Shown piece by piece: positions 7,735-15,691 of a stretch of 30,151 nucleotides of DNA. This DNA comes from CAZPMO01 sp964587515 (GTDB lineage Bacteria; Pseudomonadota; Alphaproteobacteria; MPNO01): the NCBI GenBank assembly GCA_964587515.1, contig CAZPMO010000041.1, forward strand, positions 1-30,151, in the 5' to 3' direction. The stretch's first letter is position 1, and every line of letters starts with the position of its first letter. The position numbers and the translations under genes are program-made. The notes beneath the pieces are model-generated. The model saw only the letters and a list, made by a program, of their open reading frames with translations, made no database searches and had not been told where the DNA came from.

Positions 7735-8964
7735 CTACATCCCCTCATACATCCGCCCCGGATTGAGAATACCGTTGGGGTCGAAGCCGTTCTTTATGCG
7801 TTGGCTCAGGGCGGCGAGGGGGGCGGGTTGGGGGTGGAAAACGGGGGTGCTTGCGCGGATGGCCGCTTCCGCCCGTATGAGCGTTGCGTGGCCGCCGCCC
7901 TGGTGCGCTAACGCTTCGCGCACGGCCTCGTGGGATGCGCCTCTGTCGGAAGTTGCCGAAAGCCAGATCAGGCCGCCGCCCCAGTCGTAATAGGCCTGCC
8001 CGCCGGTGGTCTCGGCCAGCGCCGCCGCCAGCGCGGCCCCGGCGGTGGGCGGCGCGGAGATGCGCCATATGGCGTGGTCGGGCGCGTCCATCAGCGGCGC
8101 GACGTTGGCGATTTCGCGCCAGAGAGAATTGGAGTTGTGGCGGTGCAGTTCCTCGATCTCGCCCCTTCCCGCCAGCATGGTCCGCAGCGCGTCGCATCTC
8201 GCGTCGACCGACGGGGCGTGGCCCTCGATGCGCAGCGCGGTGACCGCCGCGCCGGCCCCTTGCACGTAGCCCACGCCGGACCTAGCGGCGATGCCGGCCG
8301 GCAGATGCGCCGCGCCGGAAATTTCGTGGGGGCTGCCGAGCGCCCCGGCCATGGCGTCGATGGCGGCCGCATCAATGAGCCCGAAGGCCAGCAGCGTGCG
8401 GATTTTCTCGGGCGCGGGCAGCACCTTGATGGTGATCTCGCTCATGACGCCCAGCGTGCCGTATGACCCCGCCAGCAGCTTGCACATGTCATAGCCGGTG
8501 ACGTTTTTCACGACGCGCCCGCCCGACTTGAACAGCTCGCCGCGCCCCGAGACCGCGCGCACGCCAAGGAAATGATCGCGCGCCGCGCCGGCCCGAAGAC
8601 GCCTCGGCCCGGCGAGGTTGCAGGCGATCATGCCGCCCAGCGTCGGGGTCGCGTCTTCCGCCGCGCCCAGCAGCGCGCCCCAGTCGGGCGGCTCGAAGGC
8701 GAGTTGCTGGTTGTTTTCGGCCACCAGCGCCTCGATCTCGGCCAAGGGCGTGCCGGCCCCGGCCGTCAGCACCAGCTCGTCGGGCTCGTACAGCGAAACG
8801 CCTTGAAGCGCGGCGACATCGATGCGCGCGGCGGTGTCCATGGGCCGTCCCAGGGCGCGTTTCGAGCCGCCGCCGGCGATCTCCAGCGTCGCGCCGCCGG
8901 CCAGCGCGGCCGCCACCATCTCGCGCAGCTCGTCCTCGGTCGCGGGTTTCAGGGTCTCGGGCAT
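7735..8964 (-). CDS. glcE: Glycolate oxidase subunit GlcE (FAD-binding)
   Basis: A 409-residue FAD-binding (PCMH-type) protein. Visible GlcE signatures include LEIAGGGSKRALGRP near the N-terminus, LAFEPPDWGALLG, ATPTLGGMIACNLAGPRRLRAGAARDHFLGVRAVSGRGELFKSGGRVVKNVTGYD, and a C-terminal GLIWLSA and NGILNPGRMYEGM. With GlcD and the Fe-S subunit GlcF it oxidises glycolate to glyoxylate at the membrane. The start at 8964 has GGGAG upstream, and an in-frame ATG at 8991 lies inside the palindrome arm and is less likely. GlcD is 151 bases upstream. GlcF, normally next, is absent: the DNA after the stop is the dispersed repeat and the SIR2 remnant. Confidence 0.9.
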   Translation of the reverse strand: MPETLKPATEDELREMVAAALAGGATLEIAGGGSKRALGRPMDTAARIDVAALQGVSLYEPDELVLTAGAGTPLAEIEALVAENNQQLAFEPPDWGALLGAAEDATPTLGGMIACNLAGPRRLRAGAARDHFLGVRAVSGRGELFKSGGRVVKNVTGYDMCKLLAGSYGTLGVMSEITIKVLPAPEKIRTLLAFGLIDAAAIDAMAGALGSPHEISGAAHLPAGIAARSGVGYVQGAGAAVTALRIEGHAPSVDARCDALRTMLAGRGEIEELHRHNSNSLWREIANVAPLMDAPDHAIWRISAPPTAGAALAAALAETTGGQAYYDWGGGLIWLSATSDRGASHEAVREALAHQGGGHATLIRAEAAIRASTPVFHPQPAPLAALSQRIKNGFDPNGILNPGRMYEGM

Positions 8965-8991
8965 TACCGACTCCCGCGCCTCTTGCCCCAA

Positions 8992-9067
8992 CTGTCATCC
9001 CGGACTTGATCCGGGATCCATCTCCCCAGCGGCACCGCTGGATCCCGGATCAAGTCCGGGATGACAG
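8992..9067. repeat. Perfect 29-bp-arm palindrome between glcD and glcE
   Basis: Arms 8992-9020 and 9039-9067 are exact reverse complements around an 18-base loop. The left arm begins CTGTCATCCCGGACTTGATC. Each arm contains its own smaller dyad (ATCCCGGA, five bases, TCCGGGAT), and the loop can form a further short stem (AGCG/CGCT). This is a palindromic repeat of the type scattered through alphaproteobacterial genomes. It would fold strongly in the glcDE transcript and could lower or stabilise expression of one subunit relative to the other. Confidence 0.85.
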
Positions 9068-9115
9068 AAAGTGGCGGCGGCAAGGAAGATCGATCGCGGT
9101 TGACGGCACGCATTA

Positions 9116-10603
9116 TCAGAAGCGTTCGAGCTCGGGGAAGCGGGTCTGGCCGCCGTGGACGTGGACGCGGCCCAGCTCGGCGCAGCGGTGCAGCGTCGGG
9201 AACACCTTGCCGGGGTTCAGCAGCTGGTCGGGGTCGAAGGCGCATTTCACCCGCTGCTGCTGGTTGAGATCGTCCTCGGTGAACATGGCGCCCATCAGGT
9301 CGCGCTTTTCGACGCCGACGCCGTGCTCGCCGGTCAGCACGCCGCCCACCTCGACGCACAGGGTCAGGATTTCGGAGCCGAATTCCTCGGCTTTCTCAAG
9401 CTCGCCCGGGATGTTGGCGTCATAGAGGATCAGCGGGTGCAGATTGCCGTCGCCGGCGTGGAAGACATTGGCGACGCGAAGCTCGTAGCGCGCCGACATC
9501 TGGGCGATGCGGCGCAGCACCTCGGGCAGGCGGCGGCGCGGGATGGTGCCGTCCATGCAGTAATAATCGGGCGAGATGCGCCCGACCGCCGGGAACGCCG
9601 CCTTACGCCCGACCCAGAAGCGCAGGCGTTCGTCCTCGTCGGCGCTGGCGCGCACGCTGGTGGCGCCGTTCTCGCGCGCGATGTCCTCGACGCGGCCGAC
9701 CAGATGGGCGACCTCGGCGTCGGGCCCGTCGAGCTCGACGATCAGCAGCGCTTCCACGTCGCGCGGATAGCCGGCCTGCGCGAAATCCTCGGCCGCGTGG
9801 ATCGCGGTGGAATCCATCATCTCCATGCCGCCGGGGATGATGCCGGCGCCGATCACCTGGCCGACGCAGGCGCCGGCCTGTTCGCTCGACGGGAAACCGA
9901 TCAGCAGGGCGCGCGCCGCCGGCGGTTTGGGCAGCAGGCGGACCGTGACCTCGGTGATGACGCCCAGCAGCCCCTCCGAGCCGGTGATCACGCCGAGGAG
10001 ATCGTAGCCGTCGGCGTCCATGTGGCGGCCGCCGAGGCGGATCACCTCGCCCGACATCAGCACCATCTCGACGCCGAGGACGTTGTTGGTGGTCAGCCCG
10101 TATTTCAGGCAGTGCACGCCGCCCGAATTTTCCGCCACGTTGCCGCCGATGGTGCAGGCGATCTGGCTCGACGGGTCGGGGGCGTAATAGAACCCCTCCC
10201 CCTCGACCGCGTTCGTGATGGCGAGGTTGGTGACGCCGGGCTGGACCACGGCGCAGCGATTGGCGTAATCGATGTCGAGCACGCGGTTGAAGCGCGCCAT
10301 GCCGAGGATCACCCCGTCGGCCAGCGGCAGGGCGCCGCCCGACAGCGACGTGCCGGCGCCGCGCGGCACCACCTTGATGCCCGCCTCGCCGCAATAGCGG
10401 AGCACGCGCCCGACCTGGTCCGTGGTCTCCGGCAGCACCGCCACCATGGGCGGCGTGCGATAGGCGGTCAGCCCGTCGCTTTCATAGGTGCGCAGCCCGT
10501 CGGCGTCGGCGATCACCCCGTCGCCCGGCACAATGCCGCGCAGGTCTTTGATAATTGCGTCCCGGCGGGACAGGATGGCCGCATCGGGCTCCGGCATCTG
10601 CAT
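9116..10603 (-). CDS. glcD: Glycolate oxidase subunit GlcD (FAD-linked oxidase)
   Basis: A 495-residue FAD-linked oxidase of normal GlcD length. The FAD-binding segment PRGAGTSLSGG is at residues 80-90, followed by ALPLADGVILGMARFNRVLDID and YYAPDPSSQIACTIGGNVAENSGGVHCLKYGLTTNNVLGVEMV, a diagnostic GlcD block. The C-terminal FAD-oxidase domain carries NVFHAGDGNLHPLILYD and LTGEHGVGVEKRDLM. It is the catalytic subunit for glycolate or a related 2-hydroxyacid such as D-lactate. A GAGGGAA site precedes the ATG at 10603. The gene heads the glcDE pair. D-lactate dehydrogenase activity is the main alternative because the families overlap. Confidence 0.93.
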   Translation of the reverse strand: MQMPEPDAAILSRRDAIIKDLRGIVPGDGVIADADGLRTYESDGLTAYRTPPMVAVLPETTDQVGRVLRYCGEAGIKVVPRGAGTSLSGGALPLADGVILGMARFNRVLDIDYANRCAVVQPGVTNLAITNAVEGEGFYYAPDPSSQIACTIGGNVAENSGGVHCLKYGLTTNNVLGVEMVLMSGEVIRLGGRHMDADGYDLLGVITGSEGLLGVITEVTVRLLPKPPAARALLIGFPSSEQAGACVGQVIGAGIIPGGMEMMDSTAIHAAEDFAQAGYPRDVEALLIVELDGPDAEVAHLVGRVEDIARENGATSVRASADEDERLRFWVGRKAAFPAVGRISPDYYCMDGTIPRRRLPEVLRRIAQMSARYELRVANVFHAGDGNLHPLILYDANIPGELEKAEEFGSEILTLCVEVGGVLTGEHGVGVEKRDLMGAMFTEDDLNQQQRVKCAFDPDQLLNPGKVFPTLHRCAELGRVHVHGGQTRFPELERF

Positions 10604-10664
10604 GTGGCGTTTCCCTCACCTGACGAGGCCGCCAGATTAGAGGAGACGCGCGAAATTCTCCACA

Positions 10665-10693
10665 AACCAAAAACCGGGCCCTGGGGGCGCGGT
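10665..10693 (-). terminator. Rho-independent terminator of rpmJ
   Basis: Read on the minus strand, ACCGCGCCC and GGGCCCGGT pair at 8 of 9 positions around a three-base loop and are followed by TTTTTGG. The hairpin starts 27 bases after the rpmJ stop codon. It separates rpmJ from glcD on the same strand. Confidence 0.6.
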
Positions 10694-10719
10694 CCTGAAA
10701 ACGCGGCGGCGTCGGGGCC

Positions 10720-10845
10720 TCAGCCCTGGCGCGCCTTGAAGCGGGGGTTTCTCTTGTTGATCACATAGACGCGGCCGCGGCGGCGCACGATCCGGCAATT
10801 GCGGTCGCGCTTCTTCGCGGACTTCAGTGAATTCAGGACTTTCAT
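10720..10845 (-). CDS. rpmJ: 50S ribosomal protein L36 (zinc-free form)
   Basis: The frame encodes 41 residues: MKVLNSLKSAKKRDRNCRIV, then RRRGRVYVINKRNPRFKARQG. This is the alphaproteobacterial form of L36. Only one cysteine (Cys17) remains of the C-x2-C-x12-C-x4-H zinc ribbon, so it does not bind zinc, as is usual for this lineage. L36 sits in the large ribosomal subunit near 23S helices 89 and 91. The gene stands alone, away from the ribosomal protein operons, with its own sigma-70-type promoter (10881-10909) and a terminator (10665-10693). Confidence 0.95.
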   Translation of the reverse strand: MKVLNSLKSAKKRDRNCRIVRRRGRVYVINKRNPRFKARQG

Positions 10846-10880
10846 GACTTTTTTCCCGTTTCCCATTCTGGGCGGCGGCG

Positions 10881-10909
10881 AACATAGCGGGCAAGGCCAA
10901 AAGAGTCAA
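10881..10909 (-). promoter_or_regulatory. Sigma-70-type promoter of rpmJ
   Basis: On the minus strand TTGACT (10909-10904) and TATGTT (10886-10881) are separated by exactly 17 bases. The predicted transcript start lies about 30 bases before the rpmJ ATG. This is the best housekeeping promoter in the window. Confidence 0.75.
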
Positions 10910-10982
10910 ATATTTCGGCCTTTTGCCGCCGTCGGACCTGATGCGCTATGATCGCGCATCATCTTCCAAAAGGGTATCCACC

Positions 10983-13319
10983 ATGGGGCAGTATTCCATC
11001 GGCCAGTCGGTCTCGCGTCTCGAGGATCCGCGCCTGTTGCGCGGCCAGGGACGTTATCTCGACGATCTCAACTTCACCGGCCAGGCCCGCGCCTTCATCC
11101 TGCGCTCGCCGCATGCGCATGCGCGAATCAAGGCGATCGACACCGCGGCGGCATTGGCCGCGCCCGGCGTGGTGGGGGTTTTGACCGGCGAGGACTATCA
11201 GGCCGACGGGCTGGGCACGCTGCGCGCCGGGATGGGGCACACACGGCGCGACGGCTCGGCCATGTTCCAGCCGCCGCGCCCCGCGATCGCGCTGGACCGG
11301 GTCGTCCATGTGGGATATCCGGTGGCGGTGGTCATCGCCGAGACGGTCGATCAGGCGAAGGACGCGGCCGAGTTGATCGAGGTGGATTACGAGGAACTGC
11401 CGGTCAACGTTTCGACCGGGGCGGCGCGCCGCGACGGAACGCCGGCGATCTATGAGGAATGCTCCGACAACGAGGCCTTTTTCCGGGCGATGGGCGACAA
11501 GGAAGCGGCCGAGCGCGCTTTTGCCGGCGCCGCCCATGTGATCAGCCACACCTTCGTCATCAACCGGATTTCCGGCTTTCCCACCGAGCCGCGCGGCGCC
11601 ATCGGCGACTACGACCCGGGCGCCGACCGCTATACGCTGCATGCCGGAATGCAGCGCCCCTATATCTTCCGCCAGACCATCACCGGCGGCGCGCTGCACA
11701 TCCAGGAGCCGCAGCTGCGCCTGGTCGCGCCCGACATCGGCGGCAGCTTCGGCATACGCGGCTCCATCTACCCCGAGTTGGTGCTGGTGCTGTGGGCCGC
11801 CAAGCGCATGGGTCGGCCGGTGAAATGGCTGTGCGAGCGCGCCGAAGGCTTCATCAGCGACGATCACGCCCGCGACAACGTCACCGAGGCGTCGTTGGCG
11901 CTGGATGCGGACGGCAACTTCCTCGCGCTCCGGACCCGGACCGACGGCAATCTGGGCGCGTTCGTGTCGTTCCGGGGCGCCGGGCCGATCGCCAACAATC
12001 TGGGCTCGCTGGCCGGCGTCTACACCATTCCCGCCTTCGACGTCGAGGTTTCGGCGGTGCTGACCAACACCCATCCGACGTCACCCTATCGCGGCGCCGG
12101 CCGGCCCGAGGCGTCCTATGTGATCGAGTCCCTGGTCGACATGGCGGCGCGCAAACTCAGGATCGACCCGGTCGAGTTGCGCCGCCGCAACACCATCCCG
12201 GCCGACGCCATGCCCTACAAGACGGCGCTGGCCTTCACGTACGATTCCGGCGAGTTCGAGAAGACCATGGATATGTCCATGGAGATCGCCGATTACGCCG
12301 GGTTCGAGGCGCGCCGCGCCGAGGCGGCGGCGCGCGGCAGGCTGCGCGGCATCGGGCTGACCAACACCATCGAACAGTCCGCCGGCGCCAGCATCGAGAC
12401 CGCCGAGCTGCGCTTCGACCCGTCGGGCGCGGTCACCATCGTCGCCGGCTCGGTGGCCCATGGTCAAGGACACCAGACCACCTGGACGCAGATCGTGTGC
12501 GAACGCCTGGGCATCGATTCCGATCAGATCAGCATGATCCAGGGCGACACCGACAAGGTCGCCTTCGCGGCCGGCACCGGCGGCTCGCGCTCGGCGACGC
12601 TGTCGGGTTCGGCGCTTCTGATGGTCTGCGACAAGGTCATCGAGAAGGGCAAGCAGCTTGCCGCCCATCTGCTGGAAGCGGCCGATTCGGACATCGCGTT
12701 CGAAAACGGCGCCTTCACGGTCGCCGGCACCGACCGCTCGATGCCTTTCTTCGAGGTCGCCAAGGCGGCTTTCAATCCGGGCAAGGTGCCCGACGACATG
12801 GAGCCCGGTCTGTATGAGACCGCGACCTATCGCGCCAAGGCCGGAAATTACCCCAACGGCTGCCATATCTGCGAGGTTGAGATCGATCCCGATACCGGCG
12901 CCACGGAGCTGGTGCGCTATTCGCTGGTCGATGACTGCGGCACGGTGCTCAATCCGCTGCTGCTGAAGGGCCAGATCCTTGGCGGCATCGCCCAGGGCGC
13001 TGGTCAGGCGCTGATGGAGGATCTCACCTACGATCCCGACTCCGGTCAGCTCGTGACCGGATCGTTCATGGATTACGCGATGCCGAGGGCCGATGATTTT
13101 TGCCATATCGAAATCGGCAGCAATCCGGTGCCGTGCACGACCAACCCGCTGGGCGTGAAAGGCGGCGGCGAAGCCGGCACGGTGGGCGCGCTGGCCACCA
13201 TGATGAGCGCGATCAACAATGCGCTGGCGCCGGTTGGCGCGGCCTATGTGGAAATGCCGGCCACGCCCGAAAAAGTCTGGCGCGTCATCCGCGACGCGGC
13301 GGTGGCCGAGAGAAATTAA
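10983..13319 (+). CDS. Xanthine dehydrogenase family molybdopterin-binding subunit (CoxL form II-like)
   Basis: A 778-residue molybdenum hydroxylase large subunit, clearly a paralogue of the 508-2841 product (shared opening GQSVSRLEDPRLLRGQGRYLDD, shared GTDRS and GLYE segments, shared C-terminal MPATPEKVWR). It keeps the form II loop SPYRGAGRPE (Tyr369), the cofactor loop GGSFGIRG and the catalytic-Glu segment GVKGGGEAGTVGA (Glu730). These enzymes hydroxylate carbon centres of aromatic or heterocyclic compounds using Mo-cytosine dinucleotide. No FAD or 2Fe-2S subunit gene is adjacent. I start at 10983 (MGQYSIGQSV) because the family alignment begins there; an in-frame ATG 60 bases upstream adds an unlike N-terminus. 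UbiD follows after 164 bases. Confidence 0.9.
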   Translation: MGQYSIGQSVSRLEDPRLLRGQGRYLDDLNFTGQARAFILRSPHAHARIKAIDTAAALAAPGVVGVLTGEDYQADGLGTLRAGMGHTRRDGSAMFQPPRPAIALDRVVHVGYPVAVVIAETVDQAKDAAELIEVDYEELPVNVSTGAARRDGTPAIYEECSDNEAFFRAMGDKEAAERAFAGAAHVISHTFVINRISGFPTEPRGAIGDYDPGADRYTLHAGMQRPYIFRQTITGGALHIQEPQLRLVAPDIGGSFGIRGSIYPELVLVLWAAKRMGRPVKWLCERAEGFISDDHARDNVTEASLALDADGNFLALRTRTDGNLGAFVSFRGAGPIANNLGSLAGVYTIPAFDVEVSAVLTNTHPTSPYRGAGRPEASYVIESLVDMAARKLRIDPVELRRRNTIPADAMPYKTALAFTYDSGEFEKTMDMSMEIADYAGFEARRAEAAARGRLRGIGLTNTIEQSAGASIETAELRFDPSGAVTIVAGSVAHGQGHQTTWTQIVCERLGIDSDQISMIQGDTDKVAFAAGTGGSRSATLSGSALLMVCDKVIEKGKQLAAHLLEAADSDIAFENGAFTVAGTDRSMPFFEVAKAAFNPGKVPDDMEPGLYETATYRAKAGNYPNGCHICEVEIDPDTGATELVRYSLVDDCGTVLNPLLLKGQILGGIAQGAGQALMEDLTYDPDSGQLVTGSFMDYAMPRADDFCHIEIGSNPVPCTTNPLGVKGGGEAGTVGALATMMSAINNALAPVGAAYVEMPATPEKVWRVIRDAAVAERN

Positions 13320-13352
13320 TCTCCCGACTGGAATGCGATAAAAATTTTCATG

Positions 13353-13373
13353 AGACGGCGTCCCTGCCGTTTC
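13353..13373 (+). terminator. Possible terminator hairpin after the second CoxL-like gene
   Basis: GAGACGGC and GCCGTTTC can pair over 7-8 bases (one G-U) around GTCCCT, 33 bases past the stop. Few T residues follow the stem, so it may be an attenuator, an operator or chance instead of an efficient terminator. Confidence 0.3.
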
Positions 13374-13391
13374 GGGATCGTCGACATACGA

Positions 13392-13421
13392 TTGGACCTG
13401 TCCATCGCCACCCGCGATAAG
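13392..13421 (+). promoter_or_regulatory. Candidate promoter of the ubiD-family gene
   Basis: TTGGAC (13392-13397) and GATAAG (13416-13421) are 18 bases apart, 62 bases before the UbiD start codon. The -10 is weak. Together with the hairpin just upstream it suggests that ubiD has its own promoter instead of relying on read-through. Confidence 0.4.
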
Positions 13422-13483
13422 CTACACTGCGCCATTGAGCGCGGGAACAAGGTCTGGGCGTGCCGGGACGAAGGGAGAGCAAT

Positions 13484-14887
13484 ATGAGTAAGGACATCAG
13501 AACGTTTATCGGCGAGGCGCGCCAGCTGGGGTCGAGGTTTTTCGCCTCGGTGTCGAGGCCGGTCGATCCGGTTTTCGAGCCCTGCGTGATTCAGCAGAAA
13601 TTCGCCGCCGAGGGAAAGTTCCCGGTGATCCGCTTCGACAAAATCAACGGCTCGGAAATACCGCTCGCCACCAACCTGATGGGCAGTTACGAGCTGCTGG
13701 GACTGGCGCTCGACGTCGATCCCAACGAGTCCAAGAGCAACATCCTGAAACGCTTCCGCGAGCGCGGCGCGAACCCGCTTCCCACCAAGACGGTGGCGCG
13801 CGAGAACGCGCCGGTGAAACAGATCGTCATGACCGGCGACGACATCGATCTTGGCAAGCTGCCGATTACCCACCACGCGGAGGAGGATTCGGGCAAGTAC
13901 ATCACCGTGGGCACACTGGTGGTGCGCGACCCGGACACCGGCGTCCTGAACGCCGGCATCTATCGCCACGAGGTCAAGGGCAAGGACAAGATCGGCTGCA
14001 TGTTCAACCCGGCGCATCACGCGGGCTATATCTATCGCCGCCACCGGGAGCTCAACAAACCCATGGAGGCGCTGCTGTTCATCGGCCACCACCCGGCGGC
14101 GGTGCTGGGGTCGCAGCTGCGCGGCACCATCGATGCCGACGAATATGAATTCATGGGCGGGCTGCTCGACGAGCCGCTGGAAGTGATCGCGGGCGAGACC
14201 ATCGACCTGCCGGTGCCGGCCTATTCCGAAATTGTGATCGAGGGCTACCTCGATCCCAACGTGGAGACGGACGACGGGCCATTCGCCGAATATACCGGCT
14301 TCTATGGCCCGGCGAAGGATCCCATCGGGCTGATGCAGATCACCGCGATCACCATGCGCTCGGACGCGATCTATCACGATCTCGACCCGGCTCATCCGGA
14401 ACATAATCTCGCCGGCGTGCTGACCTTCGAAAGCGTCGTGTTCGACAGCGTGAAACAGCTTGTGCCCTCGGTCACCGCGGTCCATCTGCCGGCGTCGGGC
14501 GTCTATTCCTTCACCGCCTTCATCCAGATCAAGAAGGGCTTCCCGGGCGAGGGCATGTCGGCGGGGCTCGCCGCCATCGCCGCGACCTCCGAGATCAAGA
14601 TCGCGGTCGTGGTCAACGAGGATATCGATATCTACAACGAGGAAGAGGTGTGGTGGGCGGTCGCGACCCATTTCGAGGCCGATACCGGGCTCGCGTTGAT
14701 TCCCAACGCTGTCGGCTCACATCTCAACCCGTCGGCCTATGGCGAGGTGCGCACCGACAAGGGGCCGATGAACACCAAGATGGTGATCGACGCGACACGC
14801 CCCGCGACGCTGCCCTTCGCCACCCGCATCCGCCCACCCAAGGATGTCTGGGACCGCATCCGGCTGGAGGATTATATCGACGGGTAG
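13484..14887 (+). CDS. UbiD family decarboxylase (prenylated-FMN dependent)
   Basis: A 467-residue UbiD-fold enzyme. It has the characteristic NAGIYRHEVKGKDKIGCMFNPAHHAGYIYRRH region (Arg161 in the place of the catalytic Arg) and DDGPFAEYTGFYG, where Asp264 and Glu269 have the five-residue spacing of the acidic pair in Fdc1-type enzymes. FIGHHPAAVLGSQL and the C-terminal metal/prFMN region are also present. Members reversibly (de)carboxylate aromatic, heteroaromatic or alpha,beta-unsaturated acids. True ubiquinone-pathway UbiD is one option, but the catabolic neighbours make a substrate-specific decarboxylase more likely. The prenyltransferase UbiX needed for the cofactor is not in the window. 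An AGGGAGAG site supports the start. The gene converges on the ABC ATPase gene 23 bases away. Confidence 0.9.
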   Translation: MSKDIRTFIGEARQLGSRFFASVSRPVDPVFEPCVIQQKFAAEGKFPVIRFDKINGSEIPLATNLMGSYELLGLALDVDPNESKSNILKRFRERGANPLPTKTVARENAPVKQIVMTGDDIDLGKLPITHHAEEDSGKYITVGTLVVRDPDTGVLNAGIYRHEVKGKDKIGCMFNPAHHAGYIYRRHRELNKPMEALLFIGHHPAAVLGSQLRGTIDADEYEFMGGLLDEPLEVIAGETIDLPVPAYSEIVIEGYLDPNVETDDGPFAEYTGFYGPAKDPIGLMQITAITMRSDAIYHDLDPAHPEHNLAGVLTFESVVFDSVKQLVPSVTAVHLPASGVYSFTAFIQIKKGFPGEGMSAGLAAIAATSEIKIAVVVNEDIDIYNEEEVWWAVATHFEADTGLALIPNAVGSHLNPSAYGEVRTDKGPMNTKMVIDATRPATLPFATRIRPPKDVWDRIRLEDYIDG

Positions 14888-14910
14888 CGGGCACCCGCGC
14901 CCATCTCCCA

Positions 14911-15630
14911 TTAATGGGTCAGTATCTGACTCAGAAACTGCTGGGTGCGTTCGTTTTCGGGGGCGGAGAAGAATTTGTCGGGCGGCGCGGCCTCGACGAT
15001 GCGCGCGGTGTCCATGAACACCATCAGGTCGGCGACCTGGCGCGCGAACCCCATCTCGTGGGTCACCACGATCATGGTCATGCCTTCTTCGGCCAGCTCG
15101 ACCATCACGTCGAGGACCTCGGAGATCATTTCGGGGTCGAGCGCCGAGGTCGGCTCGTCGAACAGCATGATCCTCGGCCGCATGCACAGCGCGCGGGCGA
15201 TGGCGACGCGCTGCTGCTGGCCGCCGGAAAGCTGGCTCGGATATTTCGCGGCCTGATCCGGTATCTCGACGCGTTCGAGATAATGCCGCGCGATTTCCTC
15301 GGCCTCGGCGCGCGACATGCCGCGCGCCCGCATGGGAGCGAGGGTGAACTGCTGGAACACCATGCCGACCTCGCGCCGGATCGCGGAAATGTTCTTGGTG
15401 TCGTCGTTGAGCTCGATCCCGTCGACCAGGATGCGCCCTTCCTCATGCGCCTCCAGCCGGTTGATGCAGCGGATCATGGTCGATTTGCCGGAGCCCGACG
15501 GGCCGCACACCACGACCTTCTGGCCCTCGCGCACTTCCAGGTCGATGCCGGCCAGCGCCTGGAAGTCGCCATACCATTTGCCGACGCCCTGAAGCTCGAT
15601 CATCGGGTGATCGGTCATGTGTTTCCCCAT
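14911..15630 (-). CDS. Polar amino-acid ABC transporter ATPase, internally shortened
   Basis: A 239-residue ATPase of the GlnQ/AapP/GltL type. It has Walker A GPSGSGKST (43-51), Q-loop VGMVFQQF, signature LSGGQQQR (134-141), Walker B IMLFDEP, D-loop SALDP and switch His in VTHEMG. Between the Q-loop and the TLAP segment relatives carry about 12 residues of the type NLFPHLTVLENC; here FQQF joins TLAPMRARGMSRAEAE directly. This part contacts the permease coupling helix, so coupling may be impaired. No permease or binding-protein gene is nearby. The start at 15630 is chosen from AAGGA upstream; MTDHP at 15618 is an alternative. It is divergent from the amidase gene. Confidence 0.88.
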   Translation of the reverse strand: MGKHMTDHPMIELQGVGKWYGDFQALAGIDLEVREGQKVVVCGPSGSGKSTMIRCINRLEAHEEGRILVDGIELNDDTKNISAIRREVGMVFQQFTLAPMRARGMSRAEAEEIARHYLERVEIPDQAAKYPSQLSGGQQQRVAIARALCMRPRIMLFDEPTSALDPEMISEVLDVMVELAEEGMTMIVVTHEMGFARQVADLMVFMDTARIVEAAPPDKFFSAPENERTQQFLSQILTH

Positions 15631-15691
15631 CAGGTTCCTTCCGTTATCGTTTCGCCTGCCCATGCGGTCAAGAGGATGTGGAAACTTCACC

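Noticed and set aside
8992..9067. Palindrome as a rho-independent terminator of glcD
   Set aside because: No T-run follows on the minus strand, and nested dyads plus related copies elsewhere fit a dispersed repeat better.
14907..14918. CCCATTAATGGG palindrome at the ubiD/ABC ATPase convergence
   Set aside because: It is short, overlaps the ATPase stop codon and lacks a T-run. It is likely chance or at best a weak bidirectional hairpin.
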